30,999 bases of DNA from Candidatus Segatella caccae (GCA_900556395.1 USOQ01000025.1:1-30999); one strand, 5' to 3'; shown: positions 8,552-17,189, numbered from the stretch's first letter. Numbers and translations: made by a program. Notes: generated by a model from the letters alone, not told the origin.

Positions 8552-9880
8552 ATGATGACAAAACCTAATCTAAGTTTCTGGAAGCTTTGGAATCTGAGCT
8601 TCGGATTCTTCGGGGTACAGATTGCCTACGCCCTTCAGAGCGCCAACATTTCCCGAATCTTTGCGACATTGGGTGCAGACCCACACAACTTGAGTTATTT
8701 CTGGATTCTCCCACCGCTGATGGGAATCTTGGTGCAACCTATTGTAGGTACGTTGAGTGACAAGACGTGGTGCCGTTTTGGCCGCCGTATTCCTTATCTC
8801 TTTGTGGGTGCTACGCTGGCAGTCTTGGTGATGTGTCTCTTGCCTAATGCTGGCTCCTTTGGTTTGACAGTGGGTGGAGCGATGATTTTTGGACTGATAG
8901 CCCTCATGTTTTTGGATACGAGCATCAATATGGCTATGCAACCCTTCAAGATGTTGGTGGGTGACATGGTGAACGAGGAGCAAAAGACCAAGGCTTACTC
9001 CATCCAGAGTTTCCTCTGTAATGCGGGTTCGATAGCTGGTTATATATTCCCCTTCCTCTTTGCATTCTTGGGCATCAAGAACTATGCCGAGAAGGGTGTC
9101 GTGCCCGACTCTGTAATCTGGTCGTTCTATGTGGGTGCTGCCATACTTATCCTCTGTGTCATCTATACCTCGATGAAAGTTAAGGAGTGGAATCCTCAGC
9201 AATATGCCATGTATAATGGTGTTAGTGAAGAGGCCGAGATGAAAGAAGAAGGCAAGTCAGACTGGATAAGTCTTCTGAAGAATGCACCTTCTACCTTCTG
9301 GAAAGTGGGTTTGGTACAATTCTTCTGCTGGGCTGGTTTCCTCTATCTATGGAACTATTCTACGGGTGCCATTGCTGAGACCGTATGGAATACTACCGAT
9401 GCCAGTACCAAGGCATTCCAGGACGCTGGCGACTGGGTGGGCATCCTCTTTGCTGTGCAGGCCGTGGGCAGTGTGCTGTGGGTGGTAGTGCTTCCGCAGT
9501 TTAAGAGTTCAAAGATGGCTTATGCAGTCAGTTTGATTATCGGTGGTGTGGGCTTTGCCCTTATTCCTTTCTTGCACGACAAGTACTTGCAGTTCATTCC
9601 GTTCTTGATGATTGGTGCAGGATGGGCAGCCATGTTGGCAATGCCTTTCACCTTCGTTACCAATGCTTTGCAGGGTTATGGACACATGGGTGCTTACCTC
9701 GGACTCTTCAATGGAACTATCTGTATTCCTCAGATTGTGGCAGCCCTCTGTGGTGGACACGTGTTGTGGGCTATCGGTTCGCATCAGAGCGACATGATGA
9801 TAGTGGCAGGTGTTTTATTGATATGTGGTGCGTTGTCGGTGACCATCATCAAGGATAAGCATGTTGTAGAAAAAGTATAA
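8552..9880 (+). CDS. MFS sugar transporter, SLC45/maltose-transporter-like
   Basis: A 442-residue inner-membrane protein with about 12 hydrophobic segments. N-terminal motifs are typical of MFS glycoside/SLC45-like sugar carriers: FWKLWNLSFGFFGVQIAYAL (residues 9-28), the GTLSDKTWCRFGRRIPYLF loop between helices 2 and 3 (the RxGRRxPY signature), and DTSINMAMQPFKMLVGDMV. Members of this group transport maltose, sucrose or glucose by proton symport; here maltose or short maltodextrins are expected from context. The frame begins ATGATG at 8552, so either methionine may start the protein. The gene follows the LacI-type regulator by 25 nt and precedes a separate promoter for the glucanotransferase. 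It supplies the step between the periplasmic glucosidases and cytoplasmic maltose processing. Substrate is inferred, not shown by the sequence. Confidence 0.88.
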   Translation: MMTKPNLSFWKLWNLSFGFFGVQIAYALQSANISRIFATLGADPHNLSYFWILPPLMGILVQPIVGTLSDKTWCRFGRRIPYLFVGATLAVLVMCLLPNAGSFGLTVGGAMIFGLIALMFLDTSINMAMQPFKMLVGDMVNEEQKTKAYSIQSFLCNAGSIAGYIFPFLFAFLGIKNYAEKGVVPDSVIWSFYVGAAILILCVIYTSMKVKEWNPQQYAMYNGVSEEAEMKEEGKSDWISLLKNAPSTFWKVGLVQFFCWAGFLYLWNYSTGAIAETVWNTTDASTKAFQDAGDWVGILFAVQAVGSVLWVVVLPQFKSSKMAYAVSLIIGGVGFALIPFLHDKYLQFIPFLMIGAGWAAMLAMPFTFVTNALQGYGHMGAYLGLFNGTICIPQIVAALCGGHVLWAIGSHQSDMMIVAGVLLICGALSVTIIKDKHVVEKV

Positions 9881-9893
9881 TAAGCGCAACCGA

Positions 9894-9929
9894 TTGCACA
9901 ACTTTTTGATATTTTTTGTGCAAAAAGTT
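9894..9929. repeat. Two overlapping inverted repeats before the malQ promoter
   Basis: TTGCACAA (9894-9901) pairs with TTGTGCAA (9916-9923), and AACTTTTTG (9900-9908) pairs with CAAAAAGTT (9921-9929). The two pairings share bases, so in RNA only one could form. They end just before the malQ -33 box at 9931. They may be an operator, or a weak end signal for the MFS transcript. Confidence 0.55.
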
Positions 9930-9930
9930 A

Positions 9931-9961
9931 TTTGTGTGTAGAAAAAAAAATAGTAACTTCG
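9931..9961 (+). promoter_or_regulatory. Bacteroidetes promoter for the glucanotransferase gene
   Basis: TTTG at 9931-9934 and TAACTTCG at 9954-9961 (one mismatch to TAnnTTTG) are 19 nt apart, the spacing known for the Bacteroidetes main sigma factor. Transcription would begin near 9968. This excludes the in-frame upstream start at 9932 and supports the ATG at 9989. Confidence 0.75.
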
Positions 9962-9988
9962 CACCGTAATAACAATCTTATAAGCCTT

Positions 9989-12664
9989 ATGGTATTTCAT
10001 TTCAATATAGAATATAAAACGATTTATGGCGAAAATATTGTCTTAAATCTGAATGTGGACGATAAAGAAGTTCAATGTAAATTGGGCACAACAGATGGTC
10101 ATCACTGGTCATGCGACTTAGAAATGGCCCCTAAGACCAAGAGCTGTACCTATTATTATAGTGTAGAACGTGATGGCAAGTGCTACAAGACGGAATGGTT
10201 GGTAGTGATGCATCGGCTGAATATTACTGCCGAGCGTGCCAATGATTATACCATCTACGATAGTTGGCACGATATACCCGAGGATTCCTATCTTTACAGT
10301 AGCGCTTTTACCGACTGTATCAATCATCAGCAGCCTGCTATGGTTAAGGATAACACCTTTGCCAAGACTATCAGACTCATTGTCCGTGCCCCACAGTTGA
10401 AGGCAGGAGAACGTTTGCTCATGGTAGGCTCAGATCCTCTTGTAGGAGCTTGGGACGTGAAGCGAGCTGTGCCTATGGTACAGCAGTCGTACAATGAGTG
10501 GACGGTGGACGTCAACGTAGAGGCTTTGGCTGTCAACTACTTGGAATTTAAGTTTGTAGCTCTGAACGACAAGAAAGGTACAGAAATATGGGAAACGGGT
10601 TACAATCGTAGTATAGAAATCCCAGAGATGAAGGGCGGAACGGTTATTTCTTATGAATTGGGACAATCGTTCTTAGAGCGCTGGAATCGCAAACTTGCAG
10701 GAACATTGGTTCCAGTATTCTCTCTACGTAGTAAGAAGAGTGCGGGTATTGGCGACTTCGGTGACCTGAAGAGTATGATAGACTTGGTGGCTAAGACTGG
10801 GCAGAAAGTACTGCAGCTGCTCCCTATCAATGATACGACTATCACCCACACATGGACAGATTCTTATCCCTATAGCTGTATCAGTGTGTTTGCCATCCAT
10901 CCACAATATGCCGATCTGCAGGCTTTGCCCGAACTCGAGGATGCCAAGGCTCGTGCCGAGGCAGAGAAGACACGTGCGGAACTCAATGCTCTGCCCCAGA
11001 TAGACTACGAAAAGGTTAATGACTTTAAAATAAAATACTTGCACCAAATCTTCAAACAGGAAGGTGAAAAGATGATGAAGAGTGCTGAATTCGTGGCATT
11101 CTTCCAGGAAACAGAACAATGGCTTGTGCCTTATGCACAATATTCTTACTTGCGAGATAAGAATGGCACAGCCGATTTTACCTTGTGGCCAGACCACAAT
11201 ACTTGGAATGAGAAAGACCGTAAGGCACTCTCTAACCCTAAGACGAAGGCATACAAAGAAGTGGAGTTCTTCTACTTCGTACAGTATGTACTGAACACAC
11301 AGATGAAGGAAGCTCACGAGCATGCCATGGCTAAGGGGGTTATCTTGAAGGGTGACATTCCTATCGGAGTAAACCGTTATGGATGCGACGTGTGGATGGA
11401 GCCTAAGTACTTCAATCTCAATGGACAGGCAGGTGCTCCGCCAGACGATTTCTCTGTGAATGGTCAGAACTGGGGATTCCCAACCTACAACTGGCACGAG
11501 ATGCTGAAGGATGACTGTCAGTGGTGGTTGCGTCGATTCCAAAACATGGCAAAGTTCTTTGATGCTTATCGCATCGACCATGTGTTGGGCTTCTTCCGTA
11601 TATGGGAGATTCCTATCGACTCTGTACATGGACTACTCGGACAGTTTGCGCCAGCTATCGGTATGACAGCAGACGAGATTCGTGCGTATGGTCTTAACTT
11701 CCAAGAGGACAGGTTTACACGTCCGTTTATCACCGACTGGGTGCTCGACCGTATGTTCCATGATCGTGCTGATGAGGTGAAGAGCAAGTATCTCGACCGT
11801 CTGGATGATGAGCGCTATCAGATGAAGACAGCGGTGAACACCCAGCGAAAGGTAGAGGCACTCTTTGAAGGTGTGACCGACGAGAAGGAAATATGGTTGC
11901 GTGATGGACTCTATGCCCTGATTAGTGATGTGCTCTTTGTTCGCGACCATCGCAACCCAGGATTGTTCCACCCACGCATCTCTGCACAGTTCGACTTCAT
12001 TTTCGAGTCACTTTGGGACAATGATAAAGCTGCATTCAATCGTCTTTATAATGATTACTTCTATCGTCGCAACAACCAGTTCTGGTATGAGGAGGCTATG
12101 AAGAAGTTGCCTAAGTTGGTTCAGGCCACTCGCATGTTGGTTTGTGCAGAAGACCTCGGTATGGTACCCGACTGTGTGCCATGGGTGATGAACGAGTTGA
12201 AGATGTTGGGTCTTGAGTTGCAGAGTATGCCTAAGGACCCCAGCGTGAAGTTTGGACATCTGAGTCGCAACCCTTATCGCTCGGTATGTACCATTTCCAG
12301 CCACGATATGCCTACGTTGCGTCAGTGGTGGGATGAGAACATACAGCGCACACAGGAGTATTACAACACCATGCTCTATCGTCAGGGACCTGCCCCTCAT
12401 CCGCTGCCAGGATGGCTTGCACAAGACATCATCTCACGCCATCTCACATCGCCATCTATGCTTTGTGTATTGAGCATTCAGGACTGGTTGGCTATCAATG
12501 AGCATCTGCGTCTGCCTGACGCCAATGCCGAGCGTATCAATATCCCTGCCAATCCTAAGCATTATTGGCGTTATCGCATGCATCTTTGCATAGAAGATTT
12601 GGCTGCTAATAAGGAATTTATGGATAGTGTGACATGGCTTGTTGCACAGTCTGGAAGGAATTAA
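9989..12664 (+). CDS. malQ: 4-alpha-glucanotransferase GH77, DPE2-like with N-terminal CBM20 domains
   Basis: This cytoplasmic disproportionating enzyme moves glucosyl units between maltose or maltodextrins and longer glucans. I use the ATG at 9989 (MVFHFNIEYKT, 891 residues) because the promoter lies over the longer reading. There is no signal peptide. Two starch-binding CBM20-like domains come first: residues 1-100 and about 110-235 (IRLIVRAPQLKAGERLLMVG, PLVGAWD). The GH77 barrel follows from KSAGIGDFGDL. Active-site motifs are intact: nucleophile D530 in YRIDHVLG, acid/base E721 in CAEDLGMVPDCV, and D773 in SSHDMPT. The long gap between D530 and E721 (about 190 residues) reflects the insert known from plant DPE2-type enzymes, which prefer maltose as donor. 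A terminator follows directly. The gene fits with the maltose-type MFS carrier upstream. Confidence 0.92.
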   Translation: MVFHFNIEYKTIYGENIVLNLNVDDKEVQCKLGTTDGHHWSCDLEMAPKTKSCTYYYSVERDGKCYKTEWLVVMHRLNITAERANDYTIYDSWHDIPEDSYLYSSAFTDCINHQQPAMVKDNTFAKTIRLIVRAPQLKAGERLLMVGSDPLVGAWDVKRAVPMVQQSYNEWTVDVNVEALAVNYLEFKFVALNDKKGTEIWETGYNRSIEIPEMKGGTVISYELGQSFLERWNRKLAGTLVPVFSLRSKKSAGIGDFGDLKSMIDLVAKTGQKVLQLLPINDTTITHTWTDSYPYSCISVFAIHPQYADLQALPELEDAKARAEAEKTRAELNALPQIDYEKVNDFKIKYLHQIFKQEGEKMMKSAEFVAFFQETEQWLVPYAQYSYLRDKNGTADFTLWPDHNTWNEKDRKALSNPKTKAYKEVEFFYFVQYVLNTQMKEAHEHAMAKGVILKGDIPIGVNRYGCDVWMEPKYFNLNGQAGAPPDDFSVNGQNWGFPTYNWHEMLKDDCQWWLRRFQNMAKFFDAYRIDHVLGFFRIWEIPIDSVHGLLGQFAPAIGMTADEIRAYGLNFQEDRFTRPFITDWVLDRMFHDRADEVKSKYLDRLDDERYQMKTAVNTQRKVEALFEGVTDEKEIWLRDGLYALISDVLFVRDHRNPGLFHPRISAQFDFIFESLWDNDKAAFNRLYNDYFYRRNNQFWYEEAMKKLPKLVQATRMLVCAEDLGMVPDCVPWVMNELKMLGLELQSMPKDPSVKFGHLSRNPYRSVCTISSHDMPTLRQWWDENIQRTQEYYNTMLYRQGPAPHPLPGWLAQDIISRHLTSPSMLCVLSIQDWLAINEHLRLPDANAERINIPANPKHYWRYRMHLCIEDLAANKEFMDSVTWLVAQSGRN

Positions 12665-12679
12665 TGCAAACGTTTGCAT
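12664..12679. promoter_or_regulatory. LacI-type operator upstream of the first GH97 gene
   Basis: ATGCAAACGTTTGCAT is a perfect 16-bp palindrome that shares its central 14 bases with the site at 7406-7419. It overlaps the last base of the malQ stop codon. Its centre lies 62.5 bp before the -7 element of the GH97 promoter, almost the same distance as at the lacI gene. Confidence 0.8.
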
Positions 12680-12692
12680 AAATATCTAAAGA

Positions 12693-12724
12693 AAAATACC
12701 CTCCATATTTTTGGAGGGTATTTT
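12693..12724. terminator. Terminator after malQ
   Basis: The perfect 12-bp stem AAAATACCCTCC (12693-12704) / GGAGGGTATTTT (12713-12724) with an 8-nt loop ends in a T-rich run. It has T or A tracts on both sides. It should end the malQ transcript. Its loop and right arm also carry the -33 box of the next promoter. Confidence 0.88.
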
Positions 12725-12741
12725 TGCTTTTTGTAAATTTG
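12710..12741 (+). promoter_or_regulatory. Promoter for the first GH97 gene
   Basis: TTTG at 12710-12713 and TAAATTTG at 12734-12741 are separated by exactly 20 nt, an excellent match to the Bacteroidetes consensus. The predicted start of transcription is near 12748, leaving a leader of about 45 nt before the ATG at 12793. Confidence 0.85.
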
Positions 12742-12792
12742 CAATGTGTATGGTAACGACTAACAAGAACCGAAAAATAATAACTGAATGAT

Positions 12793-14928
12793 ATGAAGAA
12801 ACTGAATGTTTTAGTAGTAGGTCTGTTGTTGCCGCTTTTGGCAGCGGCACAGACCGTTAAGTCGCCAAATGGTAATGTATCGGTAACCTTTTCGCTGACA
12901 GGCAATGGACAACCCACCTATGAGATGAGTTATAAAGGAAAGACTGTATGCAAGCCTTCGCATCTCGGACTGGAACTGGCTAAAGACAAGCATGCCAGCA
13001 AGGGAATGGAAGAAACAAACCTGATGGAAGGATTTACAGAAACAGGTAGCAAGACCTCTTCTTTTGATGAGACTTGGAAGCCTGTATGGGGTGAGACTGC
13101 TACCATCCGAAATCATTATAACGAGATGGAGGTAAACTTGAACCAGGCTTCTTCTAATCGTAACATCACCATTCGATTCCGCGTGTATGACTATGGTATG
13201 GGTTTGCGCTATGAGTTTCCACAGCAGGAAAGCCTTAACTATTTTGTAATTCAGGAAGAGCATACCCAGTTTGCTATGACAGACAATCACACTGCCTACT
13301 GGATTCCTGGCGACTACGACACTCAGGAGTATGAATATCAAATCACGCCTCTTACAGGCATCCGTCCTGTAATAGCTAAAAATCGCGAAGCTTATAAGAG
13401 TAACTCGTCTACCACGGTGTTCTCTGATACAGGTGTTCAGACCTCGCTGCAGATGAAGACCAAGGACGGACTTTATATCAATATCCACGAAGCTGCCTGT
13501 CTGGATTATCCTACGATGCACCTCAACCTCGACGAAAAGACACTGACCTTTGAGTCATGGCTTACTCCCGATGCAGTGGGCAGAAAGGGATTTATACAGA
13601 CTCCATTCAATACGCCATGGCGTACTGTTCTGGTGAGTGATGATGCACGCGATATGCTTTCGTGCAAGCTGACACTCAACCTCAATGAGCCTTGCAAGAT
13701 AGAGGATACTTCATGGATTCATCCTACCAAGTACTGTGGTGTGTGGTGGAACATGATTGTAGGTACCAAGACATGGAGTTATACCAACGACCTGCCTTCT
13801 GTTCGTCTTGGTGCTACCGATTATAGTAAGTGCAAGCCTAATGGCACACATGGAGCTACCAATGAAGAGGTGAAGCGTTATATCGACTTTGCTGCCAAGA
13901 ATGGTTTGCAGGAAGTATTGGTAGAGGGATGGAATGAAGGATGGGAAGACTGGTTCGGTCATCAGAAGCTGGATGTCTTCGACTTCGTAACACCTTATCC
14001 AGACTTTGATATCAAGATGCTCAACGACTATGCTCATTCCAAGGGCGTGAAGCTGATGATGCACCATGAGACCTCTTCTGCTGCTCTCAACTACGAGCGC
14101 CACATGGAGGATGCCTTCAATCTGATGAATAAATATGGCTATGATGCCGTGAAGACCGGTTATGTGGGCGATATTATTCCACGAGGTGAGTATCACTACA
14201 GCCAGTTGATGAATAACCACTACCAGCGTGTCATCGAGACAGCTGCCAAGCATCACATCATGGTGAATGCGCACGAGGCAACGCGTCCTACGGGTATTTG
14301 TCGCACATGGCCTAACTTAGTAGGCAACGAGAGCGCACGAGGTACAGAGTATGAGGCTTTTGGGGGAAGCGTTAGTTATCACACTGTGATGTTGCCTTTC
14401 ACCCGTCTGCAGGGAGGACCTATGGACTATACTCCTGGTATCTTTGAAACCAAACTATCGGAATGGAGCAACAATCCAAGTTATGTTCATACAACCCTCG
14501 CAGGTCAGTTATCGCTCTATCTCGTGATGTATAGTCCGTTGCAGATGGCTGCCGACCTTCCCGAACATTATGAGAAGTATGACGATGCCTTCCAGTTTAT
14601 CCGTGATGTGGCTTGCGACTGGGATGACTCTAAGTATCTGGAGGCAGAACCTGCCCAGTATATTACTGTAGCTCGCAAGGCAAAGGGAACAGACAACTGG
14701 TTTGTAGGTGGTAAGACCGATGCAGCCCGCACTGCTGTGGTGAAGCTCGACTTCCTGGATAAGGGTAAGAAGTATGCTTGTGCTATCTATCAAGACGGCA
14801 AGAATGCCGACTACGAGAAGAATCCTAAATCGTACCAGATTATTCACAAGACTGTGAAGAAGGGTGATGTCTTGAAGATTAACGAAGCACGTGGTGGCGG
14901 TTTCGCTATCTCACTGCTTGCCAAATAA
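12793..14928 (+). CDS. susB: SusB-like GH97 inverting alpha-glucosidase
   Basis: This is a periplasmic exo-acting glucosidase that releases glucose from maltooligosaccharides (family function of SusB). The 711-residue product has a type I signal peptide (MKKLNVLVVGLLLPLLAAAQ, cut near AAAQ). A beta-sandwich domain follows (TYEMSYKGK, WGE..IRNHYNEM), then the barrel (NEPCKIEDTSWI, DFAAKNGLQEVLVEGWNEGW), then a C-terminal sandwich. SusB of B. thetaiotaomicron uses E439, E508, E526 and E532. Here E426 (HHETS), E495 (HEATRPTG), E513 (GNES) and E519 (GTEYE) keep exactly the same spacings of 69, 18 and 6 residues, so the inverting mechanism and calcium-binding set are intact. It has its own promoter, with a LacI-type operator upstream. 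A second GH97 lies at 22017. Confidence 0.94.
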   Translation: MKKLNVLVVGLLLPLLAAAQTVKSPNGNVSVTFSLTGNGQPTYEMSYKGKTVCKPSHLGLELAKDKHASKGMEETNLMEGFTETGSKTSSFDETWKPVWGETATIRNHYNEMEVNLNQASSNRNITIRFRVYDYGMGLRYEFPQQESLNYFVIQEEHTQFAMTDNHTAYWIPGDYDTQEYEYQITPLTGIRPVIAKNREAYKSNSSTTVFSDTGVQTSLQMKTKDGLYINIHEAACLDYPTMHLNLDEKTLTFESWLTPDAVGRKGFIQTPFNTPWRTVLVSDDARDMLSCKLTLNLNEPCKIEDTSWIHPTKYCGVWWNMIVGTKTWSYTNDLPSVRLGATDYSKCKPNGTHGATNEEVKRYIDFAAKNGLQEVLVEGWNEGWEDWFGHQKLDVFDFVTPYPDFDIKMLNDYAHSKGVKLMMHHETSSAALNYERHMEDAFNLMNKYGYDAVKTGYVGDIIPRGEYHYSQLMNNHYQRVIETAAKHHIMVNAHEATRPTGICRTWPNLVGNESARGTEYEAFGGSVSYHTVMLPFTRLQGGPMDYTPGIFETKLSEWSNNPSYVHTTLAGQLSLYLVMYSPLQMAADLPEHYEKYDDAFQFIRDVACDWDDSKYLEAEPAQYITVARKAKGTDNWFVGGKTDAARTAVVKLDFLDKGKKYACAIYQDGKNADYEKNPKSYQIIHKTVKKGDVLKINEARGGGFAISLLAK

Positions 14929-14938
14929 GAGTTAGATA

Positions 14939-15025
14939 GGCGGAAATAAGGATGCTGAAACTTCTGAATTTCCGCCCAACTGCCAAGGTGGAATTAAATA
15001 CGCTCAAAATGAACGTACTTAATTC
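14939..15025. repeat. Two stem-loops in the GH97-pulA gap
   Basis: GGCGGAAAT (14939-14947) pairs with ATTTCCGCC (14968-14976), beginning 11 nt after the GH97 stop. GAATTAAATACG (14991-15002) pairs with CGTACTTAATTC (15014-15025) with one mismatch and an 11-nt loop. Neither is followed by a T-run, so termination is uncertain; the second could equally be an operator. Confidence 0.5.
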
Positions 15026-15051
15026 TGCCTATTATTGCATAAAATAATCAA

Positions 15052-15095
15052 AAACGACTCCTTTTATGCAGAAAAAACTGCAAACGACTACTTAA
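15052..15095 (+). repeat. Direct repeat upstream of pulA, possible activator site
   Basis: AAACGACTCCTT at 15052-15063 and AAACGACTACTT at 15082-15093 are direct repeats with a 30-bp period, close to three helical turns. The second copy is preceded by TGC, making the LacI half-site TGCAAACG (15079-15086). No consensus -7/-33 pair is evident before the ATG at 15181, so the pulA promoter probably relies on an activator. Binding of a SusR- or LacI-type protein here is a guess. Confidence 0.4.
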
Positions 15096-15180
15096 AAGGG
15101 GAAATGATGAAATATTTATACGTAAAAAAAGAATAAAAATCTGCGGATTTTTTTTAACTAACTAACACTTAATTAACCGC

Positions 15181-17151
15181 ATGAGAATAGAAAAACTAAT
15201 AATTGCAGCATTGACGGCTACTATATTACCTACTTCATTGAATGCGCAGCAGACATTCAATGAGATGATGTATTCCAAGGAGAAAACCATGTTTGTACTC
15301 AATGCCCCAACAGCAGGCAAGTCTTCTGTTACCATCCGTCTTTATAAGAACGGACAAGGGGGTAAGGCTTACAAGACGCTGAAAATGAAAAAAATGGGAG
15401 ATGAGCGATGGGAGGCTACCGTGAAGGGCGACCTGAAGGGTAAGTTCTATACCTTTGATATCGGTAAGGGTGAAACGCCTGGAACCTTCGCCAAGGCTGT
15501 AGGCGTCAACGGAAACCGTGGTGCTATCGTTGATATGTATGACACCGACCCCGTGGGATGGAACGAGGATGTGCGCCCTGCCATCCAGTCGCCTGCCGAC
15601 TTGGTGATTTACGAACTTCACATGCGTGACTTCTCTGTGTCGCCCACCTCTGGGCTGAAGTATCAAGGCAAGTATTTAGCACTGACAGAGCCTAAGGCTA
15701 TCGAATATCTCAAGAAGTTGGGTATCAATGCCATACATTTCCAACCCTTGTTTGACTTTGCTTCTGTCGACGAGACTCGTCTGAATACACCGCAATTTAA
15801 CTGGGGCTATGACCCTAAGAACTATAATGTGCCGGAAGGCAGTTACAGCACCGACCCTTATGATCCCAGAACCCGCATCAAGGAGTTCAAGGAGATGGTG
15901 ATGGCATTGCACAAGGCTGGCATCCGGGTCATCTTCGATGCCGTGTATAACCATACCTTTGACATCAACGGCAGCAACTTCCAGCGTACTTATCCCGATT
16001 ATTACTATCGCAAGACCAAGGAAGGCAAGTATAGCGATGGTTCTGGCTGCGGCAACGAGACCGCATCAGAAAAGCCTTTGATGCGCCAGTTTATGCTGGA
16101 GAGCGTGAAGTACTGGATTGATGAATTCCATATCGATGGTTTCCGCTTCGACCTGATGGGTGTTCACGACATAGAGACCATGCAGGCAATCCGTGAGATG
16201 GTAAACCGCATCGATCCAAGCATTTATATCTATGGTGAAGGATGGAGTGCAGGCAGCTGTGCTTATCCTACGGAGAAACTCGCTATGAAGGCGAATACCC
16301 ATCAATTAAATGGTATTGGTGCCTTTAGCGATGATATGCGCGATGCCCTTCGTGGTCCTTTCTCTGATAACACCAAGGGTGCTTTCTTAGCAGGAATACC
16401 TGGTGAGGAAGAGAGCCTGAAGTTTGGTATCGTGGGTGGTATTGCTCATCCACAGGTAGACATGAGTCAGGTCAATTACGATAAGAAACCTTGGACTTTA
16501 GAGCCTACACAGCAGATCAGCTATGTGAGCTGCCATGACGATATGTGCCTTGTAGACCGTCTGAAGGCGAGTGTGCCTGGTATTCAAGATGATAAGAAGT
16601 CGGAAAGCGAGCGTATGGCAGAGTTGATACGTCTCGACTTGTTGGCTCAGACTGCTGTCTTTACTTCGCAGGGTGTACCTTTCATCTTAGCTGGCGAAGA
16701 GATGTTGCGCGACAAGAAAGGTGTACACAACAGTTATTGTTCACCCGATAGTATCAATGAATTTAACTGGGATAATCTGAAGAAATATCCACAAGTATTT
16801 GAGTATTATCGCAACTTGATTCAGCTTCGCAAGAATCATCCAGCTTTCCGATTGGCTAAGGCTGAGGCTGTAAGAAGCCATCTGGAGTTCTTGCCAACCG
16901 GTAATGCCGCAGAAAAGGAAGGTTGCTTAGTAGCTTTCAGACTCAAGGAGTTAGAAGGCATAGATAGTTGGAAAAACATCATTGTCATCTTCAATGCCAA
17001 CAAGGAGTCAAAGACCGTTGCTATACCCGAGGGTGAATATCATGTGGCTTGCTGCAATGGTGTTATCAATGAGGAGGGCATCGGAATGCCTGTAGTGGGC
17101 CATGAGACCTTGGTGGATGCACAATCTGCCTTGATTCTGTATCAGAAATAA
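15181..17151 (+). CDS. pulA: Type I pullulanase (GH13), exported
   Basis: This enzyme cuts alpha-1,6 branch points in pullulan and branched maltodextrins. The 656-residue product has a type I signal peptide (MRIEKLIIAALTATILPTSLNAQ), which suggests the periplasm. An N-terminal beta-sandwich like CBM48 follows (about 35-125, SVTIRLYKNGQGG, WEATVKGDLKGKFYTF). The GH13 barrel starts near LVIYELHMRDFS. FNWGYDP at 206-212 is the form of YNWGYDP that marks type I pullulanases. Catalytic residues are present: DAVYNHT (region I), nucleophile D324 in GFRFDLMG, acid/base E353 in GEGW, D453 in SCHDD. The C-terminal domain ends at residue 656. The next gene starts 38 nt later with no promoter or terminator in between, so the two are probably one operon. 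Confidence 0.93.
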   Translation: MRIEKLIIAALTATILPTSLNAQQTFNEMMYSKEKTMFVLNAPTAGKSSVTIRLYKNGQGGKAYKTLKMKKMGDERWEATVKGDLKGKFYTFDIGKGETPGTFAKAVGVNGNRGAIVDMYDTDPVGWNEDVRPAIQSPADLVIYELHMRDFSVSPTSGLKYQGKYLALTEPKAIEYLKKLGINAIHFQPLFDFASVDETRLNTPQFNWGYDPKNYNVPEGSYSTDPYDPRTRIKEFKEMVMALHKAGIRVIFDAVYNHTFDINGSNFQRTYPDYYYRKTKEGKYSDGSGCGNETASEKPLMRQFMLESVKYWIDEFHIDGFRFDLMGVHDIETMQAIREMVNRIDPSIYIYGEGWSAGSCAYPTEKLAMKANTHQLNGIGAFSDDMRDALRGPFSDNTKGAFLAGIPGEEESLKFGIVGGIAHPQVDMSQVNYDKKPWTLEPTQQISYVSCHDDMCLVDRLKASVPGIQDDKKSESERMAELIRLDLLAQTAVFTSQGVPFILAGEEMLRDKKGVHNSYCSPDSINEFNWDNLKKYPQVFEYYRNLIQLRKNHPAFRLAKAEAVRSHLEFLPTGNAAEKEGCLVAFRLKELEGIDSWKNIIVIFNANKESKTVAIPEGEYHVACCNGVINEEGIGMPVVGHETLVDAQSALILYQK

Positions 17152-17189
17152 CAGGTGATATATCTTAAAACTTAAAACATATAACTATA

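Noticed and set aside
9932..9988. Upstream extension of malQ by 19 codons
   Set aside because: It starts at the -33 box of the malQ promoter and ahead of the expected transcription start; ATG at 9989 begins the CBM20-like domain.
10724..11629. Minus-strand open frame (301 codons) opposite malQ
   Set aside because: The plus strand carries conserved GH77 motifs here; the minus frame shows no family features or promoter.
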